A DNA stretch of 64,000 nucleotides from Gilliamella sp. wkB112 (GCF_001690685.1 NZ_LZGL01000007.1:62001-126000); one strand, 5' to 3'; positions 25,687 to 36,030 are shown, counted from the first letter of the stretch. Made by a program: numbers and translations. Notes: generated from the letters alone by a model not told the origin.

Positions 25687-27027
25687 ATGTCCATCTCGAT
25701 ATTACTCACCATAGCGGTGATCGGTATTCTATTGCTGTTAGTTTTGATTATTAAATTTAAAGTACAACCTTTTATTGCATTATTGTTAGTTAGTCTGTTT
25801 GTTGCTCTTGCAACCGGTATTCCTGCAAATAAAATTTGGTCTATAATAACTTCAGGTATGGGGGGCTTACTTGGACATGTAGCACTAATTATTGGTCTAG
25901 GTGCTATGTTAGGAAAACTAATTGAACATTCAGGGGGAACTTATTCACTGGCACAATATTTTACAAATAAATTAGGGAAAAAAAGAACTATAGCTGCTCT
26001 TACTATTGCGGCGTTTATTCTAGGAATTCCTGTATTTTTTGAAGTAGGATTCATTGTTGTTATTCCTATAATTTATGGATTTGCGAAAATCAATAATTTG
26101 TCTCCTGTTAAATTTGGTTTACCCGTCTCCGGAGCAATGTTAACTGTACATGTCGTACTTTCACCACACCCAGGACCTGTTGCAGCAATTAGTAATCTTA
26201 AAGCCGATATGGGATTGCAAACAATGATTGCATTAACAATTGCTATTACTGTTGCTGTTGTTGGAGTTTACTATGCAAAATTTCTAAATAGAAAAGACTA
26301 TAAAATTGACGAAGAAATTCTTAATGAAATGAGTAACACTAAACATGCAGATAATCTAAAATCGGCTCCGCATGCTTATACTATTGTTGCTTTAATTGTC
26401 GCCCCTATTTTATTAATTATGATGGGAACTGTAAGTAATTACTTAATGGGAGATACAGAGCTTAGTCGCTATTTAGGTTTAATTGGTGCACCAGGGATTG
26501 CTTTATTGATTGCAATTTTCTTGGCCTGTTATTTTATTGGGCGTCAACAAAAATGGTCGATTAAAAAATGTAGTGAAATTATGGATCATTCTTTACCAGG
26601 TATTGCAACTATCATATTTGTTATTGGTGGTGGTGGTATTTTTGGGAAAGTATTGATTGAATCAGGGATCGGTAAGTCATTAGCGGATGCGCTTTATATA
26701 ATTAATTTACCTCTTATTCCTGCTGCGTTTCTTATGTCATTGGCATTACGCGCGTCTCAAGGATCTGCAACTGTTGCGATTATCACTACAAGTAGTTTAC
26801 TTGCAGAATCGACAGCAGAATTGAGCCAAGTAAAAATAGCACTTATAACTATCTCAACTTGTTTTGGTGGATTAGGATTATCCCATGTTAATGATGCTGG
26901 TTTCTGGGTTGTGACTAAATATCTTGGATTATCAGTATCAGATGGACTAAAGACTTGGACTGTGTTGACCACAGTATTAGGTTTAACTGGTTTCTTGCTT
27001 ACATGGTTAGTTTGGTATTTTGTTTAG
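25687..27027 (+). CDS. GntP-family gluconate/threonate permease
   Basis: A 446-residue inner-membrane symporter with about 12 helices of the Gnt family (FKVQPFIALLLVSLFVALATGIP; SGMGGLLGHVALIIGLGAMLGKLIEHSGG; LPVSGAMLTVHVVLSPHPGPVAAI; ALRASQGSATVAIITTSSL; LSHVNDAGFW). As the last gene of the threonate operon (equivalent in place to E. coli ygbN) it most likely imports L-threonate. It is preceded by a TAGGAG site. Confidence 0.88.
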   Translation: MSISILLTIAVIGILLLLVLIIKFKVQPFIALLLVSLFVALATGIPANKIWSIITSGMGGLLGHVALIIGLGAMLGKLIEHSGGTYSLAQYFTNKLGKKRTIAALTIAAFILGIPVFFEVGFIVVIPIIYGFAKINNLSPVKFGLPVSGAMLTVHVVLSPHPGPVAAISNLKADMGLQTMIALTIAITVAVVGVYYAKFLNRKDYKIDEEILNEMSNTKHADNLKSAPHAYTIVALIVAPILLIMMGTVSNYLMGDTELSRYLGLIGAPGIALLIAIFLACYFIGRQQKWSIKKCSEIMDHSLPGIATIIFVIGGGGIFGKVLIESGIGKSLADALYIINLPLIPAAFLMSLALRASQGSATVAIITTSSLLAESTAELSQVKIALITISTCFGGLGLSHVNDAGFWVVTKYLGLSVSDGLKTWTVLTTVLGLTGFLLTWLVWYFV

Positions 27028-27099
27028 GATAAGCTGGATATTAATTAGGTTTAATGTTCAATAAGTTACCATTTAAACTAAAAATTTATATTATTAAAG

Positions 27100-27135
27100 C
27101 AATTAGAAAATCAACTATCATTGGTTTTCTAATTG
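27100..27135 (+). terminator. Hairpin ending the threonate operon
   Basis: CAATTAGAAAA and TTTTCTAATTG form an 11-bp perfect stem 72 bp after the permease stop. The tail on the plus strand is TAAAAAAC, so termination here would be U-poor. Confidence 0.55.
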
Positions 27136-27193
27136 TAAAAAACTTTTAGTCATAATATGTTATTAAAATTTTGGTAAGTAGTTGCCGATAAAT

Positions 27194-27592
27194 TTAGAGA
27201 TAAGAAGATATCAAAGCGTAAATATTCTGATCATGATAAATTCCGTTTAAATATTCCGCTTGCTTAAGAGTTCCTTCATAACTAAATCCACATCTTTTGG
27301 CCACTTGATTACTTTTGCTATTGTCTGTTGAACATTTAATAACAAAACGTTTAATGATTCGGCCTTCAGCATAATATTTAGTTAGGGCATGAAGTGCTTG
27401 AGTCATTATACCATGGCCTTGTATTCGGCTATCTAACCAATAACCGATATAAGCTGTTTTATTAGCACTATCAATCCGATTAAAGCTTATGACATTATAT
27501 AAAGCTTGGCTATATTCTTTAGCTGGCGGTTTTAGCCAAATATATTCATTTACCAAAATGCTTTCAGGATTAATTTGACTCATCTTTATCAC
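27194..27592 (-). pseudogene. GNAT acetyltransferase (RimJ/RimL-like) with apparent internal in-frame deletion
   Basis: The 132-residue frame keeps the C-terminal two thirds of a RimL-type N-acetyltransferase: ANKTAYIGYWLDSRIQGHGIMTQALHALTKYY is strand 4 plus the acetyl-CoA pyrophosphate loop (family R/Q-x-x-G-x-G/A, here QGHGI), followed by NQVAKRCGFSYEGTLKQAEYLNG. Family members are about 175-185 residues. The usual block between the first helix and the IGYW strand is missing: QALYNVI runs straight into SFNRIDSANKTAYIGYW. About 45-50 residues, including the first beta strands, appear deleted without a frameshift. I judge it non-functional or much altered; it may still be expressed. Confidence 0.6.
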
Positions 27593-27676
27593 AAATCTTT
27601 TTGATATTATATGTTATTAAATTTTAGTATAGAAAAAAGGTTGTTGAGAAACAATCCGGAATTAAATTGTAAGGCT

Positions 27677-28849
27677 TTATTTTAGTTTTAATACGCTAAT
27701 TCCGACAATGAATAACATAGTGGTAATTGATAAAGATAAAACATTTATATTGATGTAGTTTGGAAAAAGCGAACCTAAACTGGCACCAATAAATAAGATG
27801 CATGTATAAAGCGAAACAGCGATACCTCTATTTTTCTGTGCTGAAAATAAGGAAGAACAAGTAATCATTGATGGAATTGCCAGTGCTATAGATGAAACAT
27901 AAATTAAATGAATGAAAGGCAATACGGAAGTTATAAACATGTATCTATAGATAATTAAAAAGTGCATAGCAAATGTAATAGACATTAATAATAGAGACAT
28001 AGACAGCACTTTAGTGACAGCCATTTTTGAAAATAGCCATGATGATAATAATGAGGTAAGCATTCCTACAGCAGCAATTAGTCTTAATTGAGCAATTTTG
28101 ATTAATTTATCCTCGTTAAATGAATTTAAACAAACATATAAAGAAACAAAACTCATTAGTACCAATAAAGCACTACCATAAATTCTTATTAATTTTTTAT
28201 CAAACAACACATCAGGAATTTGGCATAGTATTTTAATCAAAGAGGCATTTTGGGATGATTGATTAACTCTATTTTTTATTATTTTCTTTGTCAAAAAGGA
28301 GAATATTATTCCACTGAATAAATAGACAATAGCTAAAGTAAACATAGATAAATTAATAGAAGTTTGTATCATGACTGATCCAAACCACTGTCCAAGTGTT
28401 CCAGCTAAAAGAAAAGCACAACTAATTAATGATACTGCACGTTTACGATATTTTTCTTCCAAATTCTCAGCTAACCACGCCAAAATTACCGGTGGAAAAG
28501 ATGACGCAAAAAAACCTTGTAAACAGCGCATTAAAAGTAAATAGCTATAGTTTGGGTATAAAGGCAGTATAAAAGTAATTATAGCAAGTGATAAAAGTCC
28601 ACCTTGAATAATATTTTCTCTGCCGTATTTATCAGATAAAGCCCCCCAAAGGAGAAAACCCAAAGCATAGAAAATACCAAAACAAGTTGTTAATTGAGTG
28701 ACACTCTCTTGTGATACTAATAAAAAACTAGTTAAATTAACTGCGACAGGGAGAAATATGTATAAAAGTGTAACCACACACAGCGCAGTAAAAGGAATTA
28801 GACTTAAGCTAATAAAACTAGTATTTTTTATTATTTTTTTATTACTCAT
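27677..28849 (-). CDS. MFS transporter (YnfM/arabinose-efflux-like)
   Basis: A 390-residue, 12-helix major facilitator with the cytoplasmic loop motif GALSDKYGRENIIQGG between helices 2 and 3 and MRCLQGFFASSFPPVILAWLAENL in helix 4-5. I place the start at the ATG at 28849; a TTG four codons upstream (28861) would add MGSC. It is divergent from a MerR-family regulator gene 155 bp away, an arrangement common for drug or toxic-metabolite exporters controlled by the neighbouring regulator. The substrate is unknown. Confidence 0.78.
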   Translation of the reverse strand: MSNKKIIKNTSFISLSLIPFTALCVVTLLYIFLPVAVNLTSFLLVSQESVTQLTTCFGIFYALGFLLWGALSDKYGRENIIQGGLLSLAIITFILPLYPNYSYLLLMRCLQGFFASSFPPVILAWLAENLEEKYRKRAVSLISCAFLLAGTLGQWFGSVMIQTSINLSMFTLAIVYLFSGIIFSFLTKKIIKNRVNQSSQNASLIKILCQIPDVLFDKKLIRIYGSALLVLMSFVSLYVCLNSFNEDKLIKIAQLRLIAAVGMLTSLLSSWLFSKMAVTKVLSMSLLLMSITFAMHFLIIYRYMFITSVLPFIHLIYVSSIALAIPSMITCSSLFSAQKNRGIAVSLYTCILFIGASLGSLFPNYININVLSLSITTMLFIVGISVLKLK

Positions 28850-28885
28850 GCAACTACCCAAAAATACATTTATTGGTGTATAAAA

Positions 28886-28919
28886 ACTATAATTGTAGCG
28901 ATACTATAATTAATGTAGC
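28886..28919. promoter_or_regulatory. Imperfect direct repeat between MFS and MerR genes
   Basis: ACTATAATTGTAGC (28886-28899) is followed by ACTATAATTAATGTAGC (28903-28919), a near-repeat with a 3-base insertion. It overlaps the divergent promoter region and could be the regulator's site, though MerR proteins usually bind inverted repeats. Confidence 0.3.
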
Positions 28920-29004
28920 TTAATGTCAATTAATGATGATTATCTTCAAAAAATCAGCAGCTATGCTAAACTATAAATTGTTTTAAACAAGAGGACCATT
29001 AACT

Positions 29005-29322
29005 TTGAAAAAAACAACATTATCGAATTCTTATAATGAATTTCTTTCTCAAGTAAAAGTGGGTATTAGGGAAGTTTCTGAGATGACAGGGATTACAGTT
29101 AGACAACTTAGATATTGGGAAGAAAAGAAAATAATTACATCTGTTAATCCGAATTCAAGTACACGCCAATTCACTTTGGCAGATATAAAGAAGGCGTTAT
29201 TAATTAAAGAACTTATCGACGATGGCTATTCTCTTGATGGTGCCGCAGCAAAAATTGAAAAGCGGCTTAAAAGCATAAATTCTTTAATGGATTTAATTGA
29301 TTTGAAATCGATGGAACCGTGA
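29005..29322 (+). CDS. MerR-family transcriptional regulator (short)
   Basis: A 105-residue protein with a MerR winged helix (VGIREVSEMTGITVRQLRYWEEKKIITSV, then TRQFTLADIKKALLIKELIDDGYSLDGAAAKI) and only a short C-terminal helix. It has no cysteines, so it is not a metal sensor of the classical kind. The first in-frame start is TTG at 29005 with GAGG about 12 bases upstream; the next Met lies inside the DNA-binding helix, so TTG is probably real. Divergence from the MFS gene suggests it controls that exporter. Confidence 0.8.
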   Translation: MKKTTLSNSYNEFLSQVKVGIREVSEMTGITVRQLRYWEEKKIITSVNPNSSTRQFTLADIKKALLIKELIDDGYSLDGAAAKIEKRLKSINSLMDLIDLKSMEP

Positions 29323-29406
29323 GTAATGTTTGATACTTAATTAAAGTAAAGAGCGGATGACTCGTATTTACCTGCTTGGCTTGAATCTAGTTGCAACTGA
29401 TTAAAT

Positions 29407-29440
29407 AAAAAAGCCCACTCACAGAGCAGGCTTTTTTATT
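29407..29440 (-). terminator. Terminator downstream of tRNA-Pro
   Basis: On the minus strand AAAAAAGCCTGCTC and GAGTGGGCTTTTTT form a 14-bp stem (two G-T pairs) with a TGTG loop and T-run, directly after the tRNA 3' end. Confidence 0.85.
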
Positions 29441-29446
29441 TAAAAT

Positions 29447-29523
29447 TGGTCGGCGAGAGAGGATTCGAACCTCCGACCCACTGGTCCCAAACCAGTTGCG
29501 CTACCAAGCTGCGCTACTCGCCG
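29447..29523 (-). tRNA. tRNA-Pro (anticodon TGG)
   Basis: The 77-base minus-strand sequence folds as a tRNA: acceptor CGGCGAG/CTCGCCG, anticodon arm ACTGG-TTTGGGA-CCAGT with anticodon TGG (reads CCA codons), T-arm with GGTTCGAATCC, discriminator A and an encoded CCA end. It stands alone between a MerR gene and tgt and has its own terminator. Confidence 0.95.
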
Positions 29524-29595
29524 TTAGGATGCGCATAATACTGCGCTAATACTTATGTGTCAATAGTTACTAATAAAAATTATGTTAGTAACTCC

Positions 29596-30792
<1,197 letters not shown>

Positions 30793-30871
30793 CTATTGTA
30801 TTATTAATTTGCGGGGCCTAGTTTATCGTGCATCATTTGAATAAACAATATCGGATGAGGGTTGGATTCTT

Positions 30872-31552
30872 TTGAAATATGTTTTTTTGCCATTATTATG
30901 TGGGCTAATATTTTTATCAACTGGTTGCCAAAATCAAAATACCAATCTGCCGTTGCTCCTTTCATCTGAACAAATTCAGACATTATCTGAACAAGATATT
31001 TTGGCAATTAGTGAGCAAGCTTGTAGTGAGGTTGATAAGCACGCTATTATCGTCAGTGATTCTCATGCTCTTAACCAACGGCTTTATGCAGTAGCGCAAA
31101 CTTTACCCACAACAATTAATAATATTGAGGTAAATTATAAGGTTTATTTAGATGCTGAACCAAATGCATGGTCAACAGCTAATGGTTGTATCCGTGTAAA
31201 TAGTGGGTTAATTAAACAATTAACAGATAATGAGTTACAAGCAGTATTAGCACATGAACAAGCCCATATAGCACTTAAACATACCATAAATTCATTCCAA
31301 CAAGCTCCTTATATTGTAATCACCGATAAAGCTGATGAAACGGTGATCATAATGAAAGAACAAATTTCCCAGCAATATGAAATGAATGCTGATTATTATG
31401 CCTTTAATTTATTAGTTAGTGAGAAAATAAATCCAATGGGATTAATTAGTATGTTAGTAAAAATGCCGATTCATTCAGTAGCGCAGTCAACCTCACATCC
31501 ATCAACATTGGCGCGAATTAATAATATTTTAAGAAAATTAAATCAAGAATAA
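30872..31552 (+). CDS. M48-family metalloprotease lipoprotein (first paralogue)
   Basis: A 226-residue zinc protease predicted to be lipidated: signal KYVFLPLLCGLIFLSTGC with lipobox STGC, so anchored in the envelope. The metal motif is LAHEQAHIAL (HExxH) with the third ligand in YEMNADYYAFN; ANGCIRVNSGLI precedes it as in LoiP/YcaL-type proteases. The only usable start is TTG at 30872. It is clearly paralogous to the protease at 32857 (compare NAWxxANGCxRVxSGL in both). Family members do envelope quality control; the substrate here is unknown. Confidence 0.85.
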   Translation: MKYVFLPLLCGLIFLSTGCQNQNTNLPLLLSSEQIQTLSEQDILAISEQACSEVDKHAIIVSDSHALNQRLYAVAQTLPTTINNIEVNYKVYLDAEPNAWSTANGCIRVNSGLIKQLTDNELQAVLAHEQAHIALKHTINSFQQAPYIVITDKADETVIIMKEQISQQYEMNADYYAFNLLVSEKINPMGLISMLVKMPIHSVAQSTSHPSTLARINNILRKLNQE

Positions 31553-31590
31553 TTATCTATAATTGTGCAAAGCGGTTTGTCGAGCTAATA

Positions 31591-31619
31591 GCAACCAAGC
31601 TTTGGGTAAACTTGATTGC
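31591..31619. terminator. Imperfect hairpin between convergent M48 protease and queA
   Basis: GCAACCAAG pairs with CTTGATTGC (one mismatch) in the 111-bp convergent gap. It is a plausible bidirectional stop; the plus-strand tail TTCTTGAAAATTT is only moderately U-rich. Confidence 0.4.
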
Positions 31620-31663
31620 TTCTTGAAAATTTAATCAATTTTTAGATAAATTATATTGTTATA

Positions 31664-32701
31664 TTATTGGTTATCTTTGCCTGTAATAAACATAGCATCG
31701 CCATAACTAAAGAAGCGGTATTGTTCTTCAACAGCTTGTTGATAGGCATTCATGGTATTTTGATAGCCAGCAAAGGCCGAAACTAACATGATTAGGGTAG
31801 ATTCAGGCAGATGAAAATTAGTGATCAGTGAATCGATCACCTTGAAGTGATAACCAGGGTAGATAAAAATTTGAGTGTCGGCGAAAAATGGAGCAATTGT
31901 TCCAGTTTTTTGAGCCGCACTTTCCAGCGCTCTGACTGATGTAGTACCAACAGCTATTACTTTATTGCCCCGAGCTTTACAAGTTAATACGGCATCAACC
32001 ACTGAAGCTGGAACTTCCGCATATTCGGCGTGCATGATATGTGTTTCAATATTTTCGACTCTCACTGGTTGAAAGGTCCCCGCACCGACATGTAAAGTAA
32101 CAAATGCCATTTCAACCCCTTTTTGTTTTAGTTTCGCTAATAATGGTTCGTCAAAATGCAATCCAGCAGTTGGGGCAGCGACGGCTCCAGGTTTTTCACT
32201 ATAAACAGTTTGGTAAAGTTCCTTATCAGCAGCTTCGTCAGGACGATCTATATAAGGTGGTAAAGGAATATGACCAATTTTATCTAATATATTCAGTACA
32301 TCATCTGGAAATTGTAACTCAAATAAAGCATCATGCCGAGTTAACATAATAGCAGAAATGGATTCGTCTTCGCCTAATAGTAACTCAGTACCAACTTTAG
32401 GTGATTTTGAGGCTTTGATGTGGGCGAGCACACGATTATTGTCTAATAATCGTTCAATCAAAATTTCAATTTTGCCACCAGATACCTTTTTGCCATAAAT
32501 GCGTGCAGGAATAACTTTAGTATTATTAAAAACCAGTAAATCACCAGGATTTATTTTATTAATAATATCGGTAAAAATTCCATGTTCAATGTTACCGTTA
32601 CTGCCATCAAGTGATAAAAGTCGACATGCACTTCTGGTTGTTGATGGGTGTTTGGCAATGAGTTCCTTAGGTAAAGTAAAATTAAAATCGGATAGCTGCA
32701 T
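31664..32701 (-). CDS. queA: S-adenosylmethionine:tRNA ribosyltransferase-isomerase
   Basis: QueA transfers and isomerises the ribosyl part of SAM onto preQ1-tRNA to give epoxyqueuosine. The 345-residue protein has the family opening [44 protein letters not shown] and [11 protein letters not shown], and ends with [22 protein letters not shown]. It works directly after Tgt, whose gene lies about 0.9 kb further on. Two M48 protease genes flank queA on the opposite strand. Confidence 0.96.
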   Translation of the reverse strand: MQLSDFNFTLPKELIAKHPSTTRSACRLLSLDGSNGNIEHGIFTDIINKINPGDLLVFNNTKVIPARIYGKKVSGGKIEILIERLLDNNRVLAHIKASKSPKVGTELLLGEDESISAIMLTRHDALFELQFPDDVLNILDKIGHIPLPPYIDRPDEAADKELYQTVYSEKPGAVAAPTAGLHFDEPLLAKLKQKGVEMAFVTLHVGAGTFQPVRVENIETHIMHAEYAEVPASVVDAVLTCKARGNKVIAVGTTSVRALESAAQKTGTIAPFFADTQIFIYPGYHFKVIDSLITNFHLPESTLIMLVSAFAGYQNTMNAYQQAVEEQYRFFSYGDAMFITGKDNQ

Positions 32702-32856
32702 ATTTGTGTACCTTCAAAAAAGAGGCAATAGTCTAAATCCCACGCTATCGCTACGCAAGTAATTATTTGTTGATTATTATTTAAGTTGAGTTAAAATTTC
32801 CTTTGCTTAACGGAAGTTAGCATAAAATGAATTATTATTGATATAAGGAAAATAGT

Positions 32857-33615
32857 ATGAAAAAACATCAAAAAACATTGTTGGTTGCATTACCTTTAGT
32901 GGCTACAATGTCACTTGTCGGTTGTAAAAGTATGAATGCCGATGATTTAACAAGTCTTGGTATGAAATCTTTAAAAGCAGCAACACTCAGTGATAATGAT
33001 GTGAAATCATTAAGTGCGCAATCATGTGCTCAAATGGATGCTCAATCAAAAGTTGCACCAGCAAATAGTGCTTACACTAAACGGTTAAATAAAATTGCTA
33101 AAACTCTTGGTAATAATATAAATGGTACACCAATTTCATATAAAGTATATTTAACTAAAGATGTTAATGCTTGGGCAATGGCAAATGGTTGTGTACGTGT
33201 ATACAGCGGCTTAATGGATATGATGACTGATAATGAAATTCAAGGCGTAGTTGGTCATGAAATCGGTCATGTGGCTTTAGGTCATAGTAAAAAAGCTATG
33301 CAAGTTGCATACGCTACCGAAATTGCTCGTGATGCAGCAGCTGCATCAGGAAATGCTGCAGTAGCTTCAGTTTCTAAATCACAACTAGGTGCTTTAGCAG
33401 CAGCTGTAGTAAATTCTCAATTCTCACAAAGCCAAGAGAAAGATGCAGATAACTACTCATTTGATTTCTTAGTCCAAAAAAATATCAATCCAGCAGGACT
33501 TGCAACTGCATTTGATAAATTAGGTGGTGGTAATGCTTCATTATTAAGTAGTCATCCATCTTCTGCGGACCGAGCAAAAAATATTCGTACTAAACTTGCT
33601 GATTTGAAAAAATAA
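32857..33615 (+). CDS. M48-family metalloprotease lipoprotein, LoiP/YcaL-like (second paralogue)
   Basis: A 252-residue envelope zinc protease. The signal KTLLVALPLVATMSLVGC ends in lipobox LVGC. The zinc motif is VGHEIGHVALGH, with the third ligand in QEKDADNYSFDFL, and the C-terminal SHPSSADRAKNI is typical of M48C proteases. An alanine-rich insertion (about 155-190: ARDAAAASGNAAVASVSKSQLGALAAAVV) separates metal motif and third ligand and is shorter in the first paralogue. A good site (AAGGAAA) precedes the ATG, and a strong terminator follows. Confidence 0.9.
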   Translation: MKKHQKTLLVALPLVATMSLVGCKSMNADDLTSLGMKSLKAATLSDNDVKSLSAQSCAQMDAQSKVAPANSAYTKRLNKIAKTLGNNINGTPISYKVYLTKDVNAWAMANGCVRVYSGLMDMMTDNEIQGVVGHEIGHVALGHSKKAMQVAYATEIARDAAAASGNAAVASVSKSQLGALAAAVVNSQFSQSQEKDADNYSFDFLVQKNINPAGLATAFDKLGGGNASLLSSHPSSADRAKNIRTKLADLKK

Positions 33616-33634
33616 GCCTAAAAATACGAACGAC

Positions 33635-33666
33635 AAAAAGCGACACTATTTAGTGGCGCTTTTTTT
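33635..33666 (+). terminator. Intrinsic terminator of the second M48 gene
   Basis: AAAAAGCG-A-CACTA pairs with TAGTG-G-CGCTTTTT, giving a stem with a T-run about 20 bp after the stop codon. Confidence 0.88.
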
Positions 33667-33719
33667 GTATCAGTAGATAACATAAAAAATATAAATAGTT
33701 AACAAATTAGGGGGGAATA

Positions 33720-34283
33720 ATGACATCTGATAATTTAACATCTAAAGTTAATTCAGAAAAGAACGAGGAAATTAAAAAAGCTAGTTTTTGGGTAAACCAT
33801 ATCTTTATTTTACTGGCAACCGTAATTGGCGTTTATTTAGCTGCTAATCAAGGTTATAAACAAGCGGTTCAATTTGAAAATATGAAAAGCTATAAAGATA
33901 ATTATTATCTGCAAAAATCGTTGCAATATGAGTTAATTGATAATATTAATATCTTGAAGAATTATTTAGTTAAATGTCAAGATAGTAGCTATTTGGGTGC
34001 ACGTACTGAACCTTTAAATTTTTATACACTAGTTTGGGACAATATGAAATTTTCATCAACTACATTAGGTACTCCGCCAGAATTATTACGCGATGCTCAG
34101 CGGTTTTATCGCGAAGTAGATCGTATTCATAATGAAATAGCTAAGGGCAATATAGGTGTAACCGTTGGTGTATCGAAGTTACAAGAGCAGATAAATCATA
34201 TTGAAAAAGAACTTTTACCTGCTTTAGATTCTAGTACTAAAAAAATCGAGAAAATCTTAGAAGGCACTGATGTGGTTTTATAA
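33720..34283 (+). CDS. Small membrane-anchored protein of unknown function
   Basis: I do not recognise this 187-residue protein. One hydrophobic segment (about 26-43, FWVNHIFILLATVIGVYLAA) anchors it, leaving a long, mostly helical and charged C-terminal part with likely coiled-coil character near the end (VSKLQEQINHIEKELLPALDSSTKKIEKILE). GGGGGAA lies before the ATG. It is a single gene between two good terminators. A sensor-like or scaffold role is possible, but there is no evidence for either. Confidence 0.75.
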   Translation: MTSDNLTSKVNSEKNEEIKKASFWVNHIFILLATVIGVYLAANQGYKQAVQFENMKSYKDNYYLQKSLQYELIDNINILKNYLVKCQDSSYLGARTEPLNFYTLVWDNMKFSSTTLGTPPELLRDAQRFYREVDRIHNEIAKGNIGVTVGVSKLQEQINHIEKELLPALDSSTKKIEKILEGTDVVL

Positions 34284-34304
34284 AATGAATAAAGGAGCTT
34301 AATT

Positions 34305-34331
34305 AAAAAAACCGAATTGATCGGTTTTTTT
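34305..34331. terminator. Bidirectional terminator between the small membrane-protein gene and alaA
   Basis: AAAAAAACCGA, loop ATTGA, TCGGTTTTTTT: an 11-bp stem with an A-run and T-run, placed between convergent genes. Confidence 0.9.
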
Positions 34332-34365
34332 AATTTTAGGCATTCTTGTTAACAGGTTAGTTTTG

Positions 34366-35577
34366 TTATTGCTTATAGTTAGATAAAAAATTGCCAAATC
34401 GTTGAATCGCATCCTGCAGTTCTCCAGTGTGCGGTAGAGCAACAATTCTGACATGATCTGGTTTGTGCCAGTTAAAACCTGTACCTTGAACCAGTAGTAC
34501 CTTCTCTTGTAATAAAAAGTCTAAAACGAGTTGTTGATCATTATGAATGTTAAATTTTTGTTGGTCAATTTTAGGGAATAAGTACAAAGCACCTTGCGGT
34601 TTGGTACATGAAACCCCAGGAATGTCATTAAGTAAACGCCACGCCAACATACATTGATCGTAAAGTCGCCCACCAGGAACTATAAATTCATTAATACTTT
34701 GGTAACCACCGAGTGCGCCTTGGATAGCATGCTGCATTGGAACATTAGCACATAGACGCATTGAAGCTAACATATTCAAGCCTTCAATATAGCCTTTCAC
34801 ATGGAGCTTTGGTCCACAAAGTGCCATCCAACCTTGCCTGAAACCCGCAGCTCGGTAGGTTTTGGATAATCCACTCATAGTGACAACAAACAAATCAGGA
34901 GCTAATGCTGCAATTGAATGATGTACTGCGTCATCATATAAAATTTTATCATAAACTTCGTCAGCAAAAATGAGTAGGTTATTTTGGCGCGCAATTTCAG
35001 CTATTTCTAGTAATATTTCTTTACTATAAACTGCCCCTGTTGGGTTATTTGGGTTAATAATTACTAATCCTTTAGTTTTTGGGGTGATTTTACTTTTTAT
35101 ATCGTCTATATCTGGTGACCAATTAGCTTCTTCGTCACAAAGATAATGAATAGCATTGCCACCAGATAAACTTACAGCAGCTGTCCATAAAGGATAATCC
35201 GGCATCGGTACCAGTACTTCATCACCACTATTTAGTAAAGCCTGCATAGATTGCACGATAAGCTCAGATACGCCATTACCAATATAAATATCCTCAACAT
35301 CTAAACTAGTAATGCCCCTAGCTTGATAATGTTGCATAATAGCTTTACGTGCAGAATAAATTCCTTTGGAATCTGAATATCCTTGTGAAAACGGCAAATT
35401 GCGAATGATATCAGCAAGTAACTCATCGGGGGCAGTAAAACCAAACGGGGCGGGGTTCCCAATATTGAGTTTAAGAATAGTTTGACCTTCTTCTTCTAAC
35501 TTTTTGGCATGATCGAGAATTGGTCCACGAATGTCATAACAAACATGATCCAATTTATTAGATTTTGGGAAATTCAT
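34366..35577 (-). CDS. alaA: Glutamate-pyruvate aminotransferase AlaA
   Basis: AlaA makes alanine from pyruvate with glutamate as amino donor. The 403-residue class I/II PLP aminotransferase shows LNIGNPAPFGF, the GNGVSELIVQ segment, IINPNNPTGAVY, the DEVYDKILYD aspartate, and the PLP lysine in MSGLSKTYRAAGFRQGW. The match to E. coli AlaA is strong in the N-terminus (KSNKLDHVCYDIRGPILDHAKKLEEEG). It is a single gene on the minus strand. Confidence 0.93.
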   Translation of the reverse strand: MNFPKSNKLDHVCYDIRGPILDHAKKLEEEGQTILKLNIGNPAPFGFTAPDELLADIIRNLPFSQGYSDSKGIYSARKAIMQHYQARGITSLDVEDIYIGNGVSELIVQSMQALLNSGDEVLVPMPDYPLWTAAVSLSGGNAIHYLCDEEANWSPDIDDIKSKITPKTKGLVIINPNNPTGAVYSKEILLEIAEIARQNNLLIFADEVYDKILYDDAVHHSIAALAPDLFVVTMSGLSKTYRAAGFRQGWMALCGPKLHVKGYIEGLNMLASMRLCANVPMQHAIQGALGGYQSINEFIVPGGRLYDQCMLAWRLLNDIPGVSCTKPQGALYLFPKIDQQKFNIHNDQQLVLDFLLQEKVLLVQGTGFNWHKPDHVRIVALPHTGELQDAIQRFGNFLSNYKQ

Positions 35578-35725
35578 CGTATTACCGCCTTGCTTTGATT
35601 ATTTTAATAGTATTTGTCTTTTTCAAAAAAAATAATGTACTCCTATTTAGATAATTTTTGAAGATGTTATTATAGCTAACCCAATAAATATTTTTATATT
35701 GTATGAAAATTGTGCGGAGAGTGTT

Positions 35726-35995
35726 ATGAAAACTATTTTAACCGTAATCGGTAAAGATCAAACCGGCATTATTGCTGGTATTAGCCAAAAATTATATGAA
35801 TTAGATATTAATATTTTGGATGTGACTCAAACCATCATGGATGAGTATTTTACCATGATTATGTTGCTTGATTTTTCTAAAATTAAAGTATCCTTTGATG
35901 AAGTTAAAACCTCATTAACGCAAACAGGCGATAAATTAAAGGTGAAAGTAAATATTCAACGCGAAGAAATCTTTGATGCTATGCATCGATTGTAA
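35726..35995 (+). CDS. ACT-domain protein (UPF0237 type)
   Basis: An 89-residue protein made of one ACT domain ([44 protein letters not shown]), the small-molecule-binding module of amino-acid regulation. I place the start at the ATG at 35726, with GGAGAG upstream; a longer frame from a TTG at 35699 lacks support. The gene is followed 35 bp later by the UPF0210 gene. This pair occurs together in many distant bacteria, which suggests a shared but undetermined function. Confidence 0.88.
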   Translation: MKTILTVIGKDQTGIIAGISQKLYELDINILDVTQTIMDEYFTMIMLLDFSKIKVSFDEVKTSLTQTGDKLKVKVNIQREEIFDAMHRL

Positions 35996-36030
35996 TTTAC
36001 TATTTTATACTTTTAGAAAGGAAAATATTG

